DNA from: Streptomyces brevispora | GTDB lineage: Bacteria > Actinomycetota > Actinomycetes > Streptomycetales > Streptomycetaceae | Length of the DNA stretch: 64,000 nt | Reading direction: 5' to 3' | Assembly: GCF_007829885.1 (NCBI RefSeq) | Contig: NZ_VIWW01000002.1 | Location: forward strand, 310,001 to 374,000 | Shown here: positions 26,086 to 34,019 of the stretch, one piece after another | Numbering within the stretch: position 1 is the stretch's first letter | Layout of the letters: every line of letters begins with the position of its first letter | The notes under the pieces: model-generated | What the model saw: only the letters and a program-made list of their open reading frames with translations | The model's database searches: none | Told to the model about the DNA's origin: nothing | Position numbers and translations under genes: made by a program

Positions 26086-26476
26086 CGACTGGTCCGCGCA
26101 CCGCGTCCGTCAGGAGTTCCCGGACTTCGACGCCACCGCCGGGGGCCCTCTCCGGTTCACCGGCGAGATGGTCTACCCCTGGCAGTTCGAGGAGGACCCC
26201 GCGCTCGTTCCGCTGCGCGGCGCCGCCGAGGCGCTCGCCGCCCGCACCGACTGGCCGGCCCTCTACGACCTGGACCGGCTCGCCGCCAACGAGGTCCCCG
26301 TCCTCGCCGCCGTCTACCACGACGACATGTTCGTCGACCGGGAGCAGGCGCTGGTCACCGCGGACGCCGTACGCGGCCTGCGCACCTGGGTCACCGACGC
26401 CTACGCCCACGACGGGGTCAGGGCCGACGCCGCCGTGCTGGACCGGCTGATCGCGATGGGCCGCGGCGAGGTCTGA
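26085..26476 (+). pseudogene. Proline iminopeptidase C-terminal remnant
   Basis: About 130 residues match the C-terminal third of actinobacterial proline iminopeptidases (alpha/beta-hydrolases): PLRFTGEMVYPWQFEEDPAL, DLDRLAANEVPVLAAVYHDDMFVD, RGLRTWVTDAYAHDG, ending at TGA 26474-26476. The nucleophile-containing N-terminal part is missing, so no activity is expected. It is the last of three peptide-utilisation remnants lying end to end. Confidence 0.65.
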
Positions 26477-26495
26477 CACGGGCACGGGGCACGAG

Positions 26496-27278
26496 GTGCG
26501 GGGGCGGGGTGCGGGGGCGGGGCACCGCTCAGGGGCGCCCCGCCCCGCCGCATATGCTCTACGGGTCGCAGGCCGACCGTCGTCCTGCCGCGTCACCGAG
26601 GGGTGCCTCATCAGTTCCGTACGCATCCGGCTGCCCGAACAGCGCGGTGAACTGCTGGCCCGGCACGAGGACGGCGTGAACCTGCACCATCTGGTGTGGC
26701 GGCTGGGGTCCGGGTGGCGGGTGTGCAGCAGCGCCGTGCTCGGCGGCGGCATCGGCCCGCGCGACTGGATCCTCAACGCCCAGGTGCCCGGCGGCTATCC
26801 ACGGATGGACCCCGACCGCCACCTCGCCGAGATCGCCGCAGCGGAACACCTCACCGGGCCGGGCGCAGGACTGATGACGGCCGCCGACGTCACCGCGTAC
26901 ACAGTCGCCGCGGAAGACGGCGTGACGGCCACCGCCACCTGCGGCCTGGGAGTACGCGGCTGGGCGGCGGCCCCGGGAGAGGACACCGGAACACCGCCGC
27001 GGCCCGGCACGGTCAACATCGTCGTCACCCTCCCCGTGCCGCTCTCCGACGCCGCACTCGTCAACGCCGTCGCCACCGCCACCGAGGCCAAGGTCCAGGC
27101 CCTCCTCGATGCCGGACTCGACTGCTCCGGCACCCCCACCGACTCCGTCTGCGTCGCCGCCCCCGCACCGGAGGCCGGACCGGGCGAACCGTTCGCCGGG
27201 CCGCGCTCGCGCTGGGGCGCGCGACTCGCCAGAGCCGTACACGCTGCGGTACTGGAAGGCGCGCTGCGGCAATCCTGA
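26496..27278 (+). CDS. cbiZ: Adenosylcobinamide amidohydrolase (start uncertain)
   Basis: CbiZ cleaves the aminopropanol side chain of adenosylcobinamide to give cobyric acid for salvage. The domain is clear from about 26610 onward: VNLHHLVWRLGSGWRVCSSAVLGGG, RDWILNAQVPG, AAVYAVTS-like AADVTAYTVAAEDGVTAT, and CSGTPTDSVCVAAP near the end. The only canonical in-frame start upstream is GTG 26496, but this adds about 38 unlikely residues read through a hairpin (26514-26546). GAGGGG at 26598-26603 sits 6 bases before an ATC codon at 26610, where the conserved domain begins. It complements the btuFCD importer nearby but has no riboswitch of its own that I can see. Confidence 0.8.
   Translation: MRGRGAGAGHRSGAPRPAAYALRVAGRPSSCRVTEGCLISSVRIRLPEQRGELLARHEDGVNLHHLVWRLGSGWRVCSSAVLGGGIGPRDWILNAQVPGGYPRMDPDRHLAEIAAAEHLTGPGAGLMTAADVTAYTVAAEDGVTATATCGLGVRGWAAAPGEDTGTPPRPGTVNIVVTLPVPLSDAALVNAVATATEAKVQALLDAGLDCSGTPTDSVCVAAPAPEAGPGEPFAGPRSRWGARLARAVHAAVLEGALRQS
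26514..26546 (+). terminator. Hairpin between the peptide-gene remnants and cbiZ
   Basis: GGGGCGGGGC and GCCCCGCCCC form a 10-bp stem with a 13-base loop, next to a twice-repeated 13-base unit (GGTGCGGGGGCGG). It probably terminated the former iminopeptidase gene. Confidence 0.5.
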
Positions 27279-27334
27279 GAGTCCGAAGCGCCGCGAGCCG
27301 GTCCGGCCGGCGGCCGACGAAGGGAATCGCCCTC

Positions 27335-28243
27335 ATGGGTCCAGCAACAGCCGACGCCGTCCCGCAGCGGCCGGTCGTCGCCGTCCTCGGTACCGGAATC
27401 ATGGGATCGGGCATGGCCCGGAGCCTGCTCCGGGCCGGGCTGGAGGTCCGCGCCTGGAACCGCACGCAGGCCAAGGCGGCGCCGCTCGCCACGGACGGCG
27501 CCACGGTCACGAGCACGGCGGCGGATGCCGTACGCGGCGCCGATGTCGTCCTCACCATGCTCAACGACGGGACCTCCGTCGCCGCCGCGCTCACCGCCGC
27601 ATCCGACGGGGTGCACCGCGGCCAGATCCTGCTGCAGAGCTCCACGGTGGGACCGGACGCCTCGGTCGAGCTGGCGCAACGCGCCGCGGACCTGGGCCTC
27701 GTCTACCTCGACGCCCCGGTCTCCGGAACCAGGCAGCCCGCGGAGCAGGGCGCACTGACCGTCTTCGTCTCCGGGCCGTCCGCCGTTCGTGGAGTGGTCG
27801 CCCCCGTGCTCGACGCGATCGGACAGCGCACGGTCTGGGTCGCCGAGGAACCGGGAGCCGCCTCCGGGCTGAAGCTCGTGGTCAACACCTGGGTGATCAA
27901 CTTGGTGGGCGGCGTGGCGGAATGCCTCAACCTCGCCGAGGGGCTCGGCGTGAACCCGCAGCTGTTCCTCGACGCCGTGCGGGGCGGCCCGCTCGACTCC
28001 GGCTATCTGCAGGGCAAGTCCGCCGCGGTCCTGTCCGGCGACCTCACCCCGAGCTTCGCGCTGTCCACGGCCCTCAAGGACACCCGCCTCATCCTCGAAG
28101 CCGCCGAGCGGTCCGGCGTACGGCTGGACCTGACCGCCGCCTCGGCCGCCCGCTTCGAGCGCGCCGAAGCGGCGGGGCACGGCGGCGAGGACATGATCGC
28201 CACGTACTACGCCGGCCGGGCCACGGAGGAGGACGGCGGCTGA
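27335..28243 (+). CDS. NAD(P)-dependent beta-hydroxyacid dehydrogenase family protein
   Basis: A 302-residue enzyme of the 6-phosphogluconate / 3-hydroxyisobutyrate dehydrogenase family. The N-terminal Rossmann motif is VAVLGTGIMGSGMARSLL. The substrate-binding signature is LDAPVSGTRQPAEQG, and the catalytic lysine lies in SGLKLVVNTWVI. It probably oxidises a 3-hydroxyacid or reduces the matching semialdehyde; the exact substrate is not evident. GAAGGGAA precedes ATG 27335. It converges on metX. Confidence 0.85.
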   Translation: MGPATADAVPQRPVVAVLGTGIMGSGMARSLLRAGLEVRAWNRTQAKAAPLATDGATVTSTAADAVRGADVVLTMLNDGTSVAAALTAASDGVHRGQILLQSSTVGPDASVELAQRAADLGLVYLDAPVSGTRQPAEQGALTVFVSGPSAVRGVVAPVLDAIGQRTVWVAEEPGAASGLKLVVNTWVINLVGGVAECLNLAEGLGVNPQLFLDAVRGGPLDSGYLQGKSAAVLSGDLTPSFALSTALKDTRLILEAAERSGVRLDLTAASAARFERAEAAGHGGEDMIATYYAGRATEEDGG

Positions 28244-28300
28244 GCCCGGCGGCTTCCGGGCGTGGTGGCATCAGCGGTGGTGGCGTGAGCGGCGGTGGGA

Positions 28301-29494
28301 TCAGCGGCCCCGATCCGGCTGGTCGCGATCCGGCTGGTCCCGATCCGGCCGGTCTTGATTCGGCCGATCCCGCAGCAACTCCCTTACCAGAGAGTCGACT
28401 TGGTCCGTTTCGATCAGGAACCCGTCGTGGCCGTAGGGCGACTCGACGATTCGGACCCGGTCGGCGCCCGGCAGCAGCGTGGCCAGCTCCGCCTGCTGGG
28501 CGGGCGGGTAGAGCCGGTCGGAATCGATGCCCGCGACCAGCGCGGGCATCCGCGCACGGCCCAGCGCCTGCGCGGTGCCACCCCGCCCACGCCCCACGTC
28601 GTGCCCGTTCATCGCCTCGGTCAGCGCGACGTAACTGCCCGCGTCGAAGCGGCGCACCAGCTTGGCCGCGTGATGGTCGAGATACGACTCCACCCGGTAC
28701 CGCCCGCCCTGCCGGGGGTGTTCACCGGGCTGCGCCTCGCCACCGAACCGGGAGCCGAGCTCCGGCTCGCTGCGGTAGGTGACGTGGGCGATCCTGCGGG
28801 CCAGGCCGAGGCCCCCGTGCGGGCCCTCGCCCGGTGCCGCGTCGTGGTAGTCGCCGCCCCGCCACGCGGGATCGGAGCGGATCGCGGAGATCTGCAGAGC
28901 CCCCCAGGCGATCTGCTCGGCCGAGGCCGCGGCGGGCGCCGCGAGCACCAGCAGCGATCCGGTGCGCTCCGGCAGGCCGACGGCCCATTCGAGCGCCCGT
29001 ATGCCGCCCATCGACCCGCCGATCACCGCCGCCCACCGGCCGATGCCCAGCGCATCGGCCAGTGCCGCCTCGGCCGCCACCTGGTCACGGACCGTCAGAT
29101 AGGGGAAGTCGCCGCCCCAGCGTGCCCCGTCCGGGCGCCTCGACGACGGACCGGTACTGCCCTGACAGCCGCCGAGCACATTCGGCGCGACGACGAACCA
29201 GCGCTCGGTGTCCAGCGCCCTGCCGGGACCGACCAGCGCGTCCCACCAGCCGGCCGAGGGGTGCCCGGGACCCGCGGGCCCGGCCACATGGCTGTCCCCG
29301 GTCAGGGCATGCAGCACCAGGACCGCGTTGGAGCCGTCGGCCGCCGGGCGTCCCCAGGTCTCGTACGCCAGCTCCACACCGGGCAGCACACCGCCCGACT
29401 CCAGCGGCAGCGGCCGGTCCAGGCGCACCCAGGAGCGACGGCCCGGCGGATCCCCCTCCCGCCGGCCTCCGGTGGCCGGCGGGAGGGGGAGCAC
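28301..29494 (-). CDS. metX: Homoserine O-acetyltransferase
   Basis: A 397-residue alpha/beta-hydrolase-fold acyltransferase that acylates homoserine for methionine synthesis. Nucleophile Ser lies in GGSMGG, the acid in GIDSDRLY and the His in YGHDGFL. The N-terminus (ATGGRREGDPPGRRSWVRLDRPLPLESGG) matches actinobacterial MetX, supporting GTG 29494. The last 20 residues are a DRDQP-type tandem repeat encoded by a 15-base repeat (about 28312-28371), which looks like a recent expansion. A 12-bp palindrome (29456-29467 / 29474-29485) sits inside the first codons. It lies 20 bases after metY on the same strand. Confidence 0.9.
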   Translation of the reverse strand: MLPLPPATGGRREGDPPGRRSWVRLDRPLPLESGGVLPGVELAYETWGRPAADGSNAVLVLHALTGDSHVAGPAGPGHPSAGWWDALVGPGRALDTERWFVVAPNVLGGCQGSTGPSSRRPDGARWGGDFPYLTVRDQVAAEAALADALGIGRWAAVIGGSMGGIRALEWAVGLPERTGSLLVLAAPAAASAEQIAWGALQISAIRSDPAWRGGDYHDAAPGEGPHGGLGLARRIAHVTYRSEPELGSRFGGEAQPGEHPRQGGRYRVESYLDHHAAKLVRRFDAGSYVALTEAMNGHDVGRGRGGTAQALGRARMPALVAGIDSDRLYPPAQQAELATLLPGADRVRIVESPYGHDGFLIETDQVDSLVRELLRDRPNQDRPDRDQPDRDQPDRGR

Positions 29495-29514
29495 GGGTGA
29501 GGGGGCCGTCCGGT

Positions 29515-30877
29515 TCAGGACGCCGCCTTCGCGGCCCGGAATCCGGTCTCCAGATCGGCCTTGAGGTCGTCCACGTTCTCCAGCCCGACGGAGAGCCGGA
29601 CCAGACCGGCGGTCGCCCCGGTGGCGGCCAGCTGCTCGTCGGTCAGCTGGCTGTGCGTGGTCGACGCCGGATGGATGATCAGGCTTCGTACGTCACCGAT
29701 GTTGGCGAGGTGGCTGAACAGTTCGACGGCGTCCACGAACCGCTTGCCCGCCTCCCCCCCCGTCCCGCAGCTCGAAGGCGAGCACGGCACCGGCGCCACG
29801 CGGCAGATAACGGCGCCCCGCCTCGTGCCACTTGCTCGATTCGAGCCCCGCGTAGTGCACGGCCGACACCTCGTCACGGCCCTCCAGCCATTCGGCCAGC
29901 GCCTGGGCGTTCGCGGTGTGCCGCTCGAGCCGGAGGCTCAGCGTCTCCACGCCCTGCAACAGCAGGAAGGCGGAGTGCGGGGAGAGCGCGGGGCCGAGAT
30001 CGCGCAGCAGCTGCACCCGGAGCTTGACCGCGAAGGCGCTGGGGCCGAGGTCCGGCCAGTAGCGCAGACCGTGGTAGCTCGGGTCGGGGGCGCTGAAGTC
30101 CGGGAACCGCTCGGCGTGCGCCCCGAAGTCGAACGTACCGCCGTCCACCACCACACCGCCGATGGTGGTGCCGTGCCCGCCGAGGAACTTGGTCGCCGAG
30201 TGGATGACGACGTCCGCGCCGTGCTCGATCGGACGCAGCAGGAAGGGCGTGGGCACGGTGTTGTCGACGACCAGCGGTACCCCGGCCGCGTGCGCGGCGT
30301 CGGCGACCGCCCGGATGTCGAGGACGTCACCGCGCGGATTGCCCAGGGTCTCCGCGAACAGCGCCTTGGTGTTCGGGCGGATCGCCGCCGACCACGCCTC
30401 GATGTCGTCCGGGTCGTCGACGAACGACACCTTGATGCCGAACCGGGGCAGCGTATGACGCAGCAGGTTGTACGTGCCGCCGTACAGCGAGGTGGACGAG
30501 ACGATGTGGTCCCCGGCGCCGGCCAGCGTCAGCAGGGCGAGAGTCTCGGCCGCCTGCCCGGATGCGAGGGCCACCGCGGCGACTCCGCCTTCCAGTGCGG
30601 CGATCCGCTGCTCCAGGACGTCCTGGGTGGGGTTGTGGATCCGGGTGTAGATGTTGCCCGGCTCGGCGAGCGAGAACAGGTCCGCGGCGTGCTGGGTGTC
30701 GCGGAAGACGAATGACGTCGTCTGGTAGATCGGCACCGCGCGGGCGCCGGTCGTCGGATCGGGCACGGCCCCGGAGTGGATCTGCTTGGTCTCGAACGAC
30801 CAGGCGGCACCGGGATCCTGACGGTCCTGGTCCTCGGGGGTGTGCCCTGCGGTGACGGAGTCGACGGGCTGGCTCAT
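29515..30877 (-). pseudogene. metY: O-acetylhomoserine sulfhydrylase, frameshifted in a G8 run
   Basis: MetY makes homocysteine from O-acetylhomoserine and sulfide with PLP. The first frame gives about 375 correct residues from ATG 30877, with SATKFLGGHGTTIGG holding the PLP lysine. It then leaves frame at a run of eight G (29754-29761 on the plus strand as C8). The expected C-terminus (GEAGKRFVDAVELFSHLANIGDVRSLIIHP, ending KAAS at 29515) continues one phase over. Removing one G restores a full-length protein. The change may be a true mutation, a slippage switch or a sequencing error. AGAGGAA precedes the start. Confidence 0.85.
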
Positions 30878-31425
30878 GGCGTTCCTCTGTGGTTCTCGGT
30901 GCGGGCGTGGTCAGGCACCGGTGCCGGGACCTCGCCGGGGGCCGGTCAGGGCTCAGCGGCGGCCGTCCGTGCCGACGGGGACGGGTGCGTGGGCAGTGGC
31001 GCGGCAGGCCGTGGGCGCGCCGGGGCCGGGGCGGTGCCTGAAAGGGGAATCGACGCTGTGGCGGCGTCCGTGCGGGTCAGCTGCTCAGCGGAGCAGGGCG
31101 CAGCGGAGGCGGCGGCTACACGCCGAGGATGCGAGGCGTCCCAGATCGACGTGCCGCCGCGAGACGAGTGTCACGGTCGCGGGCATGCGGCGAGCGTGTC
31201 AGCGGGGTCGGCTGTGCGTCAACCGCCCGGTGCCGCGGCCGCGCCGTCCGCAGCGGTTGTTCGAAGCGTACGGAGCAGAGGATGAGGGACAGCACCCGTA
31301 CCACATCCGACCTGCATCGATGGCCGAGGAACAGCCCTCTGCCCGGACCTCCGGGGGAACCGGTGGCCCGGGCAGGGGGCGGGGCACGATTTCATCCGGC
31401 CGTAACAACAGGGGCCGGCCGCCAC
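30878..31425. other. metY upstream region
   Basis: Apart from the leader peptide, this stretch of about 550 bases holds no gene that I can support. A GGCACCGGTGCC palindrome lies near 30914-30925. I looked for a SAM riboswitch and saw no convincing one. Confidence 0.5.
31085..31186 (-). CDS. Short leader peptide upstream of metYX
   Basis: A 33-codon open frame starts at ATG 31186 and reads MPATVTLVSRRHVDLGRLAS, then SACSRR and further residues to TGA at 31085-31087. The core VSRRHVDLxRxxSAxC matches, as I recall, a family of putative attenuator leader peptides found upstream of sulfur and cysteine/methionine genes in Streptomyces. It lies about 210 bases upstream of metY on the same strand. 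Ribosome behaviour on its arginine/cysteine codons could control read-through into metYX; the mechanism is inferred. Confidence 0.7.
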   Translation of the reverse strand: MPATVTLVSRRHVDLGRLASSACSRRLRCALLR

Positions 31426-31923
31426 TCAGCGTGCGGCGGGAACCTCGGTGATCGAGCGGCCCGCCCAGGAGGGCGCCGCTTCCGTGAGAGCGGTCAGGCA
31501 CTCGCGTACCTGGTCGGGGAAGGGCACGGTGCGGCCTGCCTGCTGATCCACATGGAGGGCGAGCAGTTCGGTCGTGGCCACGGGCTCGGCGTCCGGGCCC
31601 GGTTCGGCGTCCTCCTGCGCGTCCGGCCCGAGCACGTAGAGCTCATGGGTGAAACGGGTCTTCTTCGCGTCAGCGCCGAGCACCCGGGTACGGACGGCGA
31701 GCCGGTCGCCCTCCGCGACATCGCGCAGATAGCGGATGTGGGACTCGACCGTGTACAACGAACAGCCGGTGCGCTCCCGGTACTCGGAGTGCAGACCGGT
31801 CTCGATCATCATCCGGTCCGTCGCGAAACCGAAGACGAGTACGTAGAACGCCTCGCTCATATGGCCGTTGTAGTCGATCCACTCCGGGCGCACCGTCTCC
31901 CGGTGCAGGGGCAGCGCGGTCAC
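31426..31923 (-). CDS. Betainyl-CoA thioesterase-like hotdog protein
   Basis: A 165-residue single hotdog-fold thioesterase (PEWIDYNGHMSEAFYVLVFGFATD is the 4HBT signature with the catalytic Asp/Asn region). GTG 31923 overlaps the stop of L-carnitine dehydrogenase (GTGA). In carnitine-degrading bacteria this thioesterase, sometimes fused to the dehydrogenase, releases glycine betaine from betainyl-CoA. Operon position gives the specific role; the fold alone would only say acyl-CoA thioesterase. Confidence 0.8.
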   Translation of the reverse strand: MTALPLHRETVRPEWIDYNGHMSEAFYVLVFGFATDRMMIETGLHSEYRERTGCSLYTVESHIRYLRDVAEGDRLAVRTRVLGADAKKTRFTHELYVLGPDAQEDAEPGPDAEPVATTELLALHVDQQAGRTVPFPDQVRECLTALTEAAPSWAGRSITEVPAAR

Positions 31924-32981
31924 TTGGCCGCTCCCTCGGTGCGCCGATCGGCGAGCCGGCCGGTCGCGCGCAGGACATCGATGACGCCGCGGTCGCGTTC
32001 GGCGACGAGCTCGGCGATGGTACGGCCCGCCGCCGCCTCCTCGCAGCCGCGCACCACCGCGTCGTACAACTCCCGGTCCAGTTCGGGGGCTTCGAGCCGT
32101 GTCCACGGAGCCTTCAGGGAAGGGCCGAAGTGGTCCAGCATGTGAGCCATACCGCCTTCGCCGCCCGCGAGCGCGAACGTGAGCATCGGCCCCATGCACG
32201 CCCAGCGCAGCCCGGGACCCTCGGTGATGGAGGCGTCGATCTCCGCCACCGTCGCCTCACCGTTGGCGACCATGTGCAGCGCCTCGCGCCACAGCGCCTC
32301 CTGAAGGCGGTTCGCGATGAAGCCCGGGACCTCGCGTTCCATCGTGATGACGGACTTTCCGGCGACCTCGTAGAAGCGGGACGCCCAGCCGACCGCGGAC
32401 GGCGCGGTCCGTTCGCCGCCCACCACCTCGACCAGCGGGATCAGATACGGAGGGTTGAACGGGTGTCCCACGACCAGCCGTCCGGCGCCCGCGGCCAGGG
32501 TCTGCATCTCGCTCATCGGGTAGCCGGACGTCGAGGACGCGATCACGACCCCCTCGGGCGCGGCCGCGTCGAGGCGGGCCAGCAGATCGCGCTTGAGCTC
32601 CAGCTTCTCGGGGGCGCTCTCCTGGACGAACTGGGCGTCGGACACGGCCTCTTCGAGCGTCGCGGTGACCGTGAGCCGGTCCGGCGAAGCCCCTTCGGCG
32701 AGGCCGATCTGCTCCAGCGCCGGCCAGGCGGCGGCCACCAGCCGACGCAGCTTCTGTTCGGCGTCGGCGGCCGGGTCCCAGGCGGTGACGTCGTAGCCAC
32801 GGGCGAGGAAGTGTGCGACCCAGCCGCCGCCGATCACTCCGGCCCCCACGCACGCCACCCGGCGTACGTCCTCGGGTGCGCAGGGAGCAGGGGCGCTGGG
32901 AGCAGGGGCGCTGGGTGCCGGCTGAACGGACTTCGCTGCCTGGGCGGGGTGTGCGGGCGGGCTGGGCTGTGCGGGGTTCAT
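31920..32981 (-). CDS. lcdH: L-carnitine dehydrogenase (3-hydroxyacyl-CoA dehydrogenase family)
   Basis: A 353-residue NAD-dependent dehydrogenase. After a 38-residue Pro/Ala-rich N-terminus comes the Rossmann motif VACVGAGVIGGGWVAHFLARG. Next are SSTSGYPMSEMQ and the catalytic GHPFNPPYLIPLVEVVGGERT, then the C-terminal dimerisation domain (GLRWACMGPMLTFALAGGEGGMAHML). The last segment is the LcdH type rather than that of 3-hydroxybutyryl-CoA dehydrogenase. It oxidises L-carnitine to 3-dehydrocarnitine, the substrate of the upstream BKACE enzyme. The low-complexity N-terminus is unusual and could be untranslated if a later start is used. Confidence 0.85.
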   Translation of the reverse strand: MNPAQPSPPAHPAQAAKSVQPAPSAPAPSAPAPCAPEDVRRVACVGAGVIGGGWVAHFLARGYDVTAWDPAADAEQKLRRLVAAAWPALEQIGLAEGASPDRLTVTATLEEAVSDAQFVQESAPEKLELKRDLLARLDAAAPEGVVIASSTSGYPMSEMQTLAAGAGRLVVGHPFNPPYLIPLVEVVGGERTAPSAVGWASRFYEVAGKSVITMEREVPGFIANRLQEALWREALHMVANGEATVAEIDASITEGPGLRWACMGPMLTFALAGGEGGMAHMLDHFGPSLKAPWTRLEAPELDRELYDAVVRGCEEAAAGRTIAELVAERDRGVIDVLRATGRLADRRTEGAAK

Positions 32982-33038
32982 CGTGCGGTTCTCCAGAACG
33001 AGTGGGGGGAGCGTTGCTGCGGGTGAGGCGCGGCCCGG

Positions 33039-33932
33039 TCAGCCGCGGGGCTTGAGCCCGAGCCGCTGCCGGGCCTCGTCCGGGGTGGCGACCCGGGAAC
33101 CCAGCGCCTCGGTGATCCGCACGGCGCGCTCCACCAACTGGGCGTTGGTGGCCTTGACACCCTTGCCGAGATACAGGTTGTCCTCCAGGCCGACCCGGAC
33201 ATGGCCACCGAGGAGGATCGACTGCGCCACCCACGGCATCTGCATCCGGCCCAGGGCGAAGCTCGCCCACTGGGCGCCCTCGGGCAGCATGTTCACCATC
33301 GACTGGAGCACACCGGGGTCGGCGGGCGCGCCCCAGGGGACGCCCATGCAGAGCTGGAAGACGGTCGGAGTGTCGAGCAGCCCCTCGGCAAGGAGTTGCT
33401 TGGCGAACCACAGCTGTCCGGTGTCGAAGATCTCCAGCTCGGGCCGTACGCCCAGCTCCTGGATGCGGCGGGCGCCGGCCCGGAGCATGTCGGGGGTGGA
33501 GACGTACAGATTGCTGCCGTCGCCGAAGTTCAGGGAGCCGCAGTCGAGCGTGCAGATGTCCGGCAGCAGCTCCTCGACGTGCGGGAGGCGTTCGAGCCCA
33601 CCGACCAGGTCGGTACCCGGCAGCTGCCGCAGCGGGGCGTCGGGGTCGACCACCAGGTCGCCGCCCATTCCGGCGGTCAGATTGATGACGACATCGGTCC
33701 CGGTCTCCTTGATCCGCTCGACGACCTCCCGGTAGAGGCGGGGGTCGCGGGACGGGGCGCCGGTCTCCGGCTCACGGACATGGATGTGCACGACAGCGGC
33801 CCCGGCCCCGGCCGCCTCGACGGCGGAGCGGGCGATCTGCTCGGGGGTGACGGGCACGTGGGGGCTCTTGCGGACCGTGTCACCGGCCCCGGTGAGGGCA
33901 CACGTGATGATGACGTCCTGGTTCACGGGCAT
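33039..33932 (-). CDS. BKACE enzyme, probable 3-dehydrocarnitine cleavage enzyme
   Basis: A 297-residue beta-keto acid cleavage enzyme. The zinc ligands are in VVHIHVREPETG, and substrate residues lie in NLTAGMGGDL and TLDCGSLNFG. The C-terminal GHVRVGLEDNLYLGKGVKATNAQLVERA holds the conserved Arg/Glu pair. The family condenses a beta-keto acid with acetyl-CoA. Beside L-carnitine dehydrogenase and the thioesterase it most likely converts dehydrocarnitine and acetyl-CoA to betainyl-CoA and acetoacetate. It heads the catabolic operon, downstream of the regulator gene. Confidence 0.85.
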   Translation of the reverse strand: MPVNQDVIITCALTGAGDTVRKSPHVPVTPEQIARSAVEAAGAGAAVVHIHVREPETGAPSRDPRLYREVVERIKETGTDVVINLTAGMGGDLVVDPDAPLRQLPGTDLVGGLERLPHVEELLPDICTLDCGSLNFGDGSNLYVSTPDMLRAGARRIQELGVRPELEIFDTGQLWFAKQLLAEGLLDTPTVFQLCMGVPWGAPADPGVLQSMVNMLPEGAQWASFALGRMQMPWVAQSILLGGHVRVGLEDNLYLGKGVKATNAQLVERAVRITEALGSRVATPDEARQRLGLKPRG

Positions 33933-34019
33933 GCGGAAGCGGCTCCTGAATCGAATGGGTGGGAAACGGCGGAAGCGTGCGAGGGGGATGTGGGGGAGGG
34001 GCAGGGCGGCAGGAAGGGG

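Noticed and set aside
29456..29485. Transcription terminator between metY and metX
   Set aside because: The 12-bp stem lies inside the metX coding start (residues matching MetX homologues), so it is more likely coding symmetry than an operon terminator, though it could affect translation.
30878..31084. SAM riboswitch upstream of metY
   Set aside because: I could not find the conserved stems or core of a SAM aptamer; the leader peptide is the better-supported control element.
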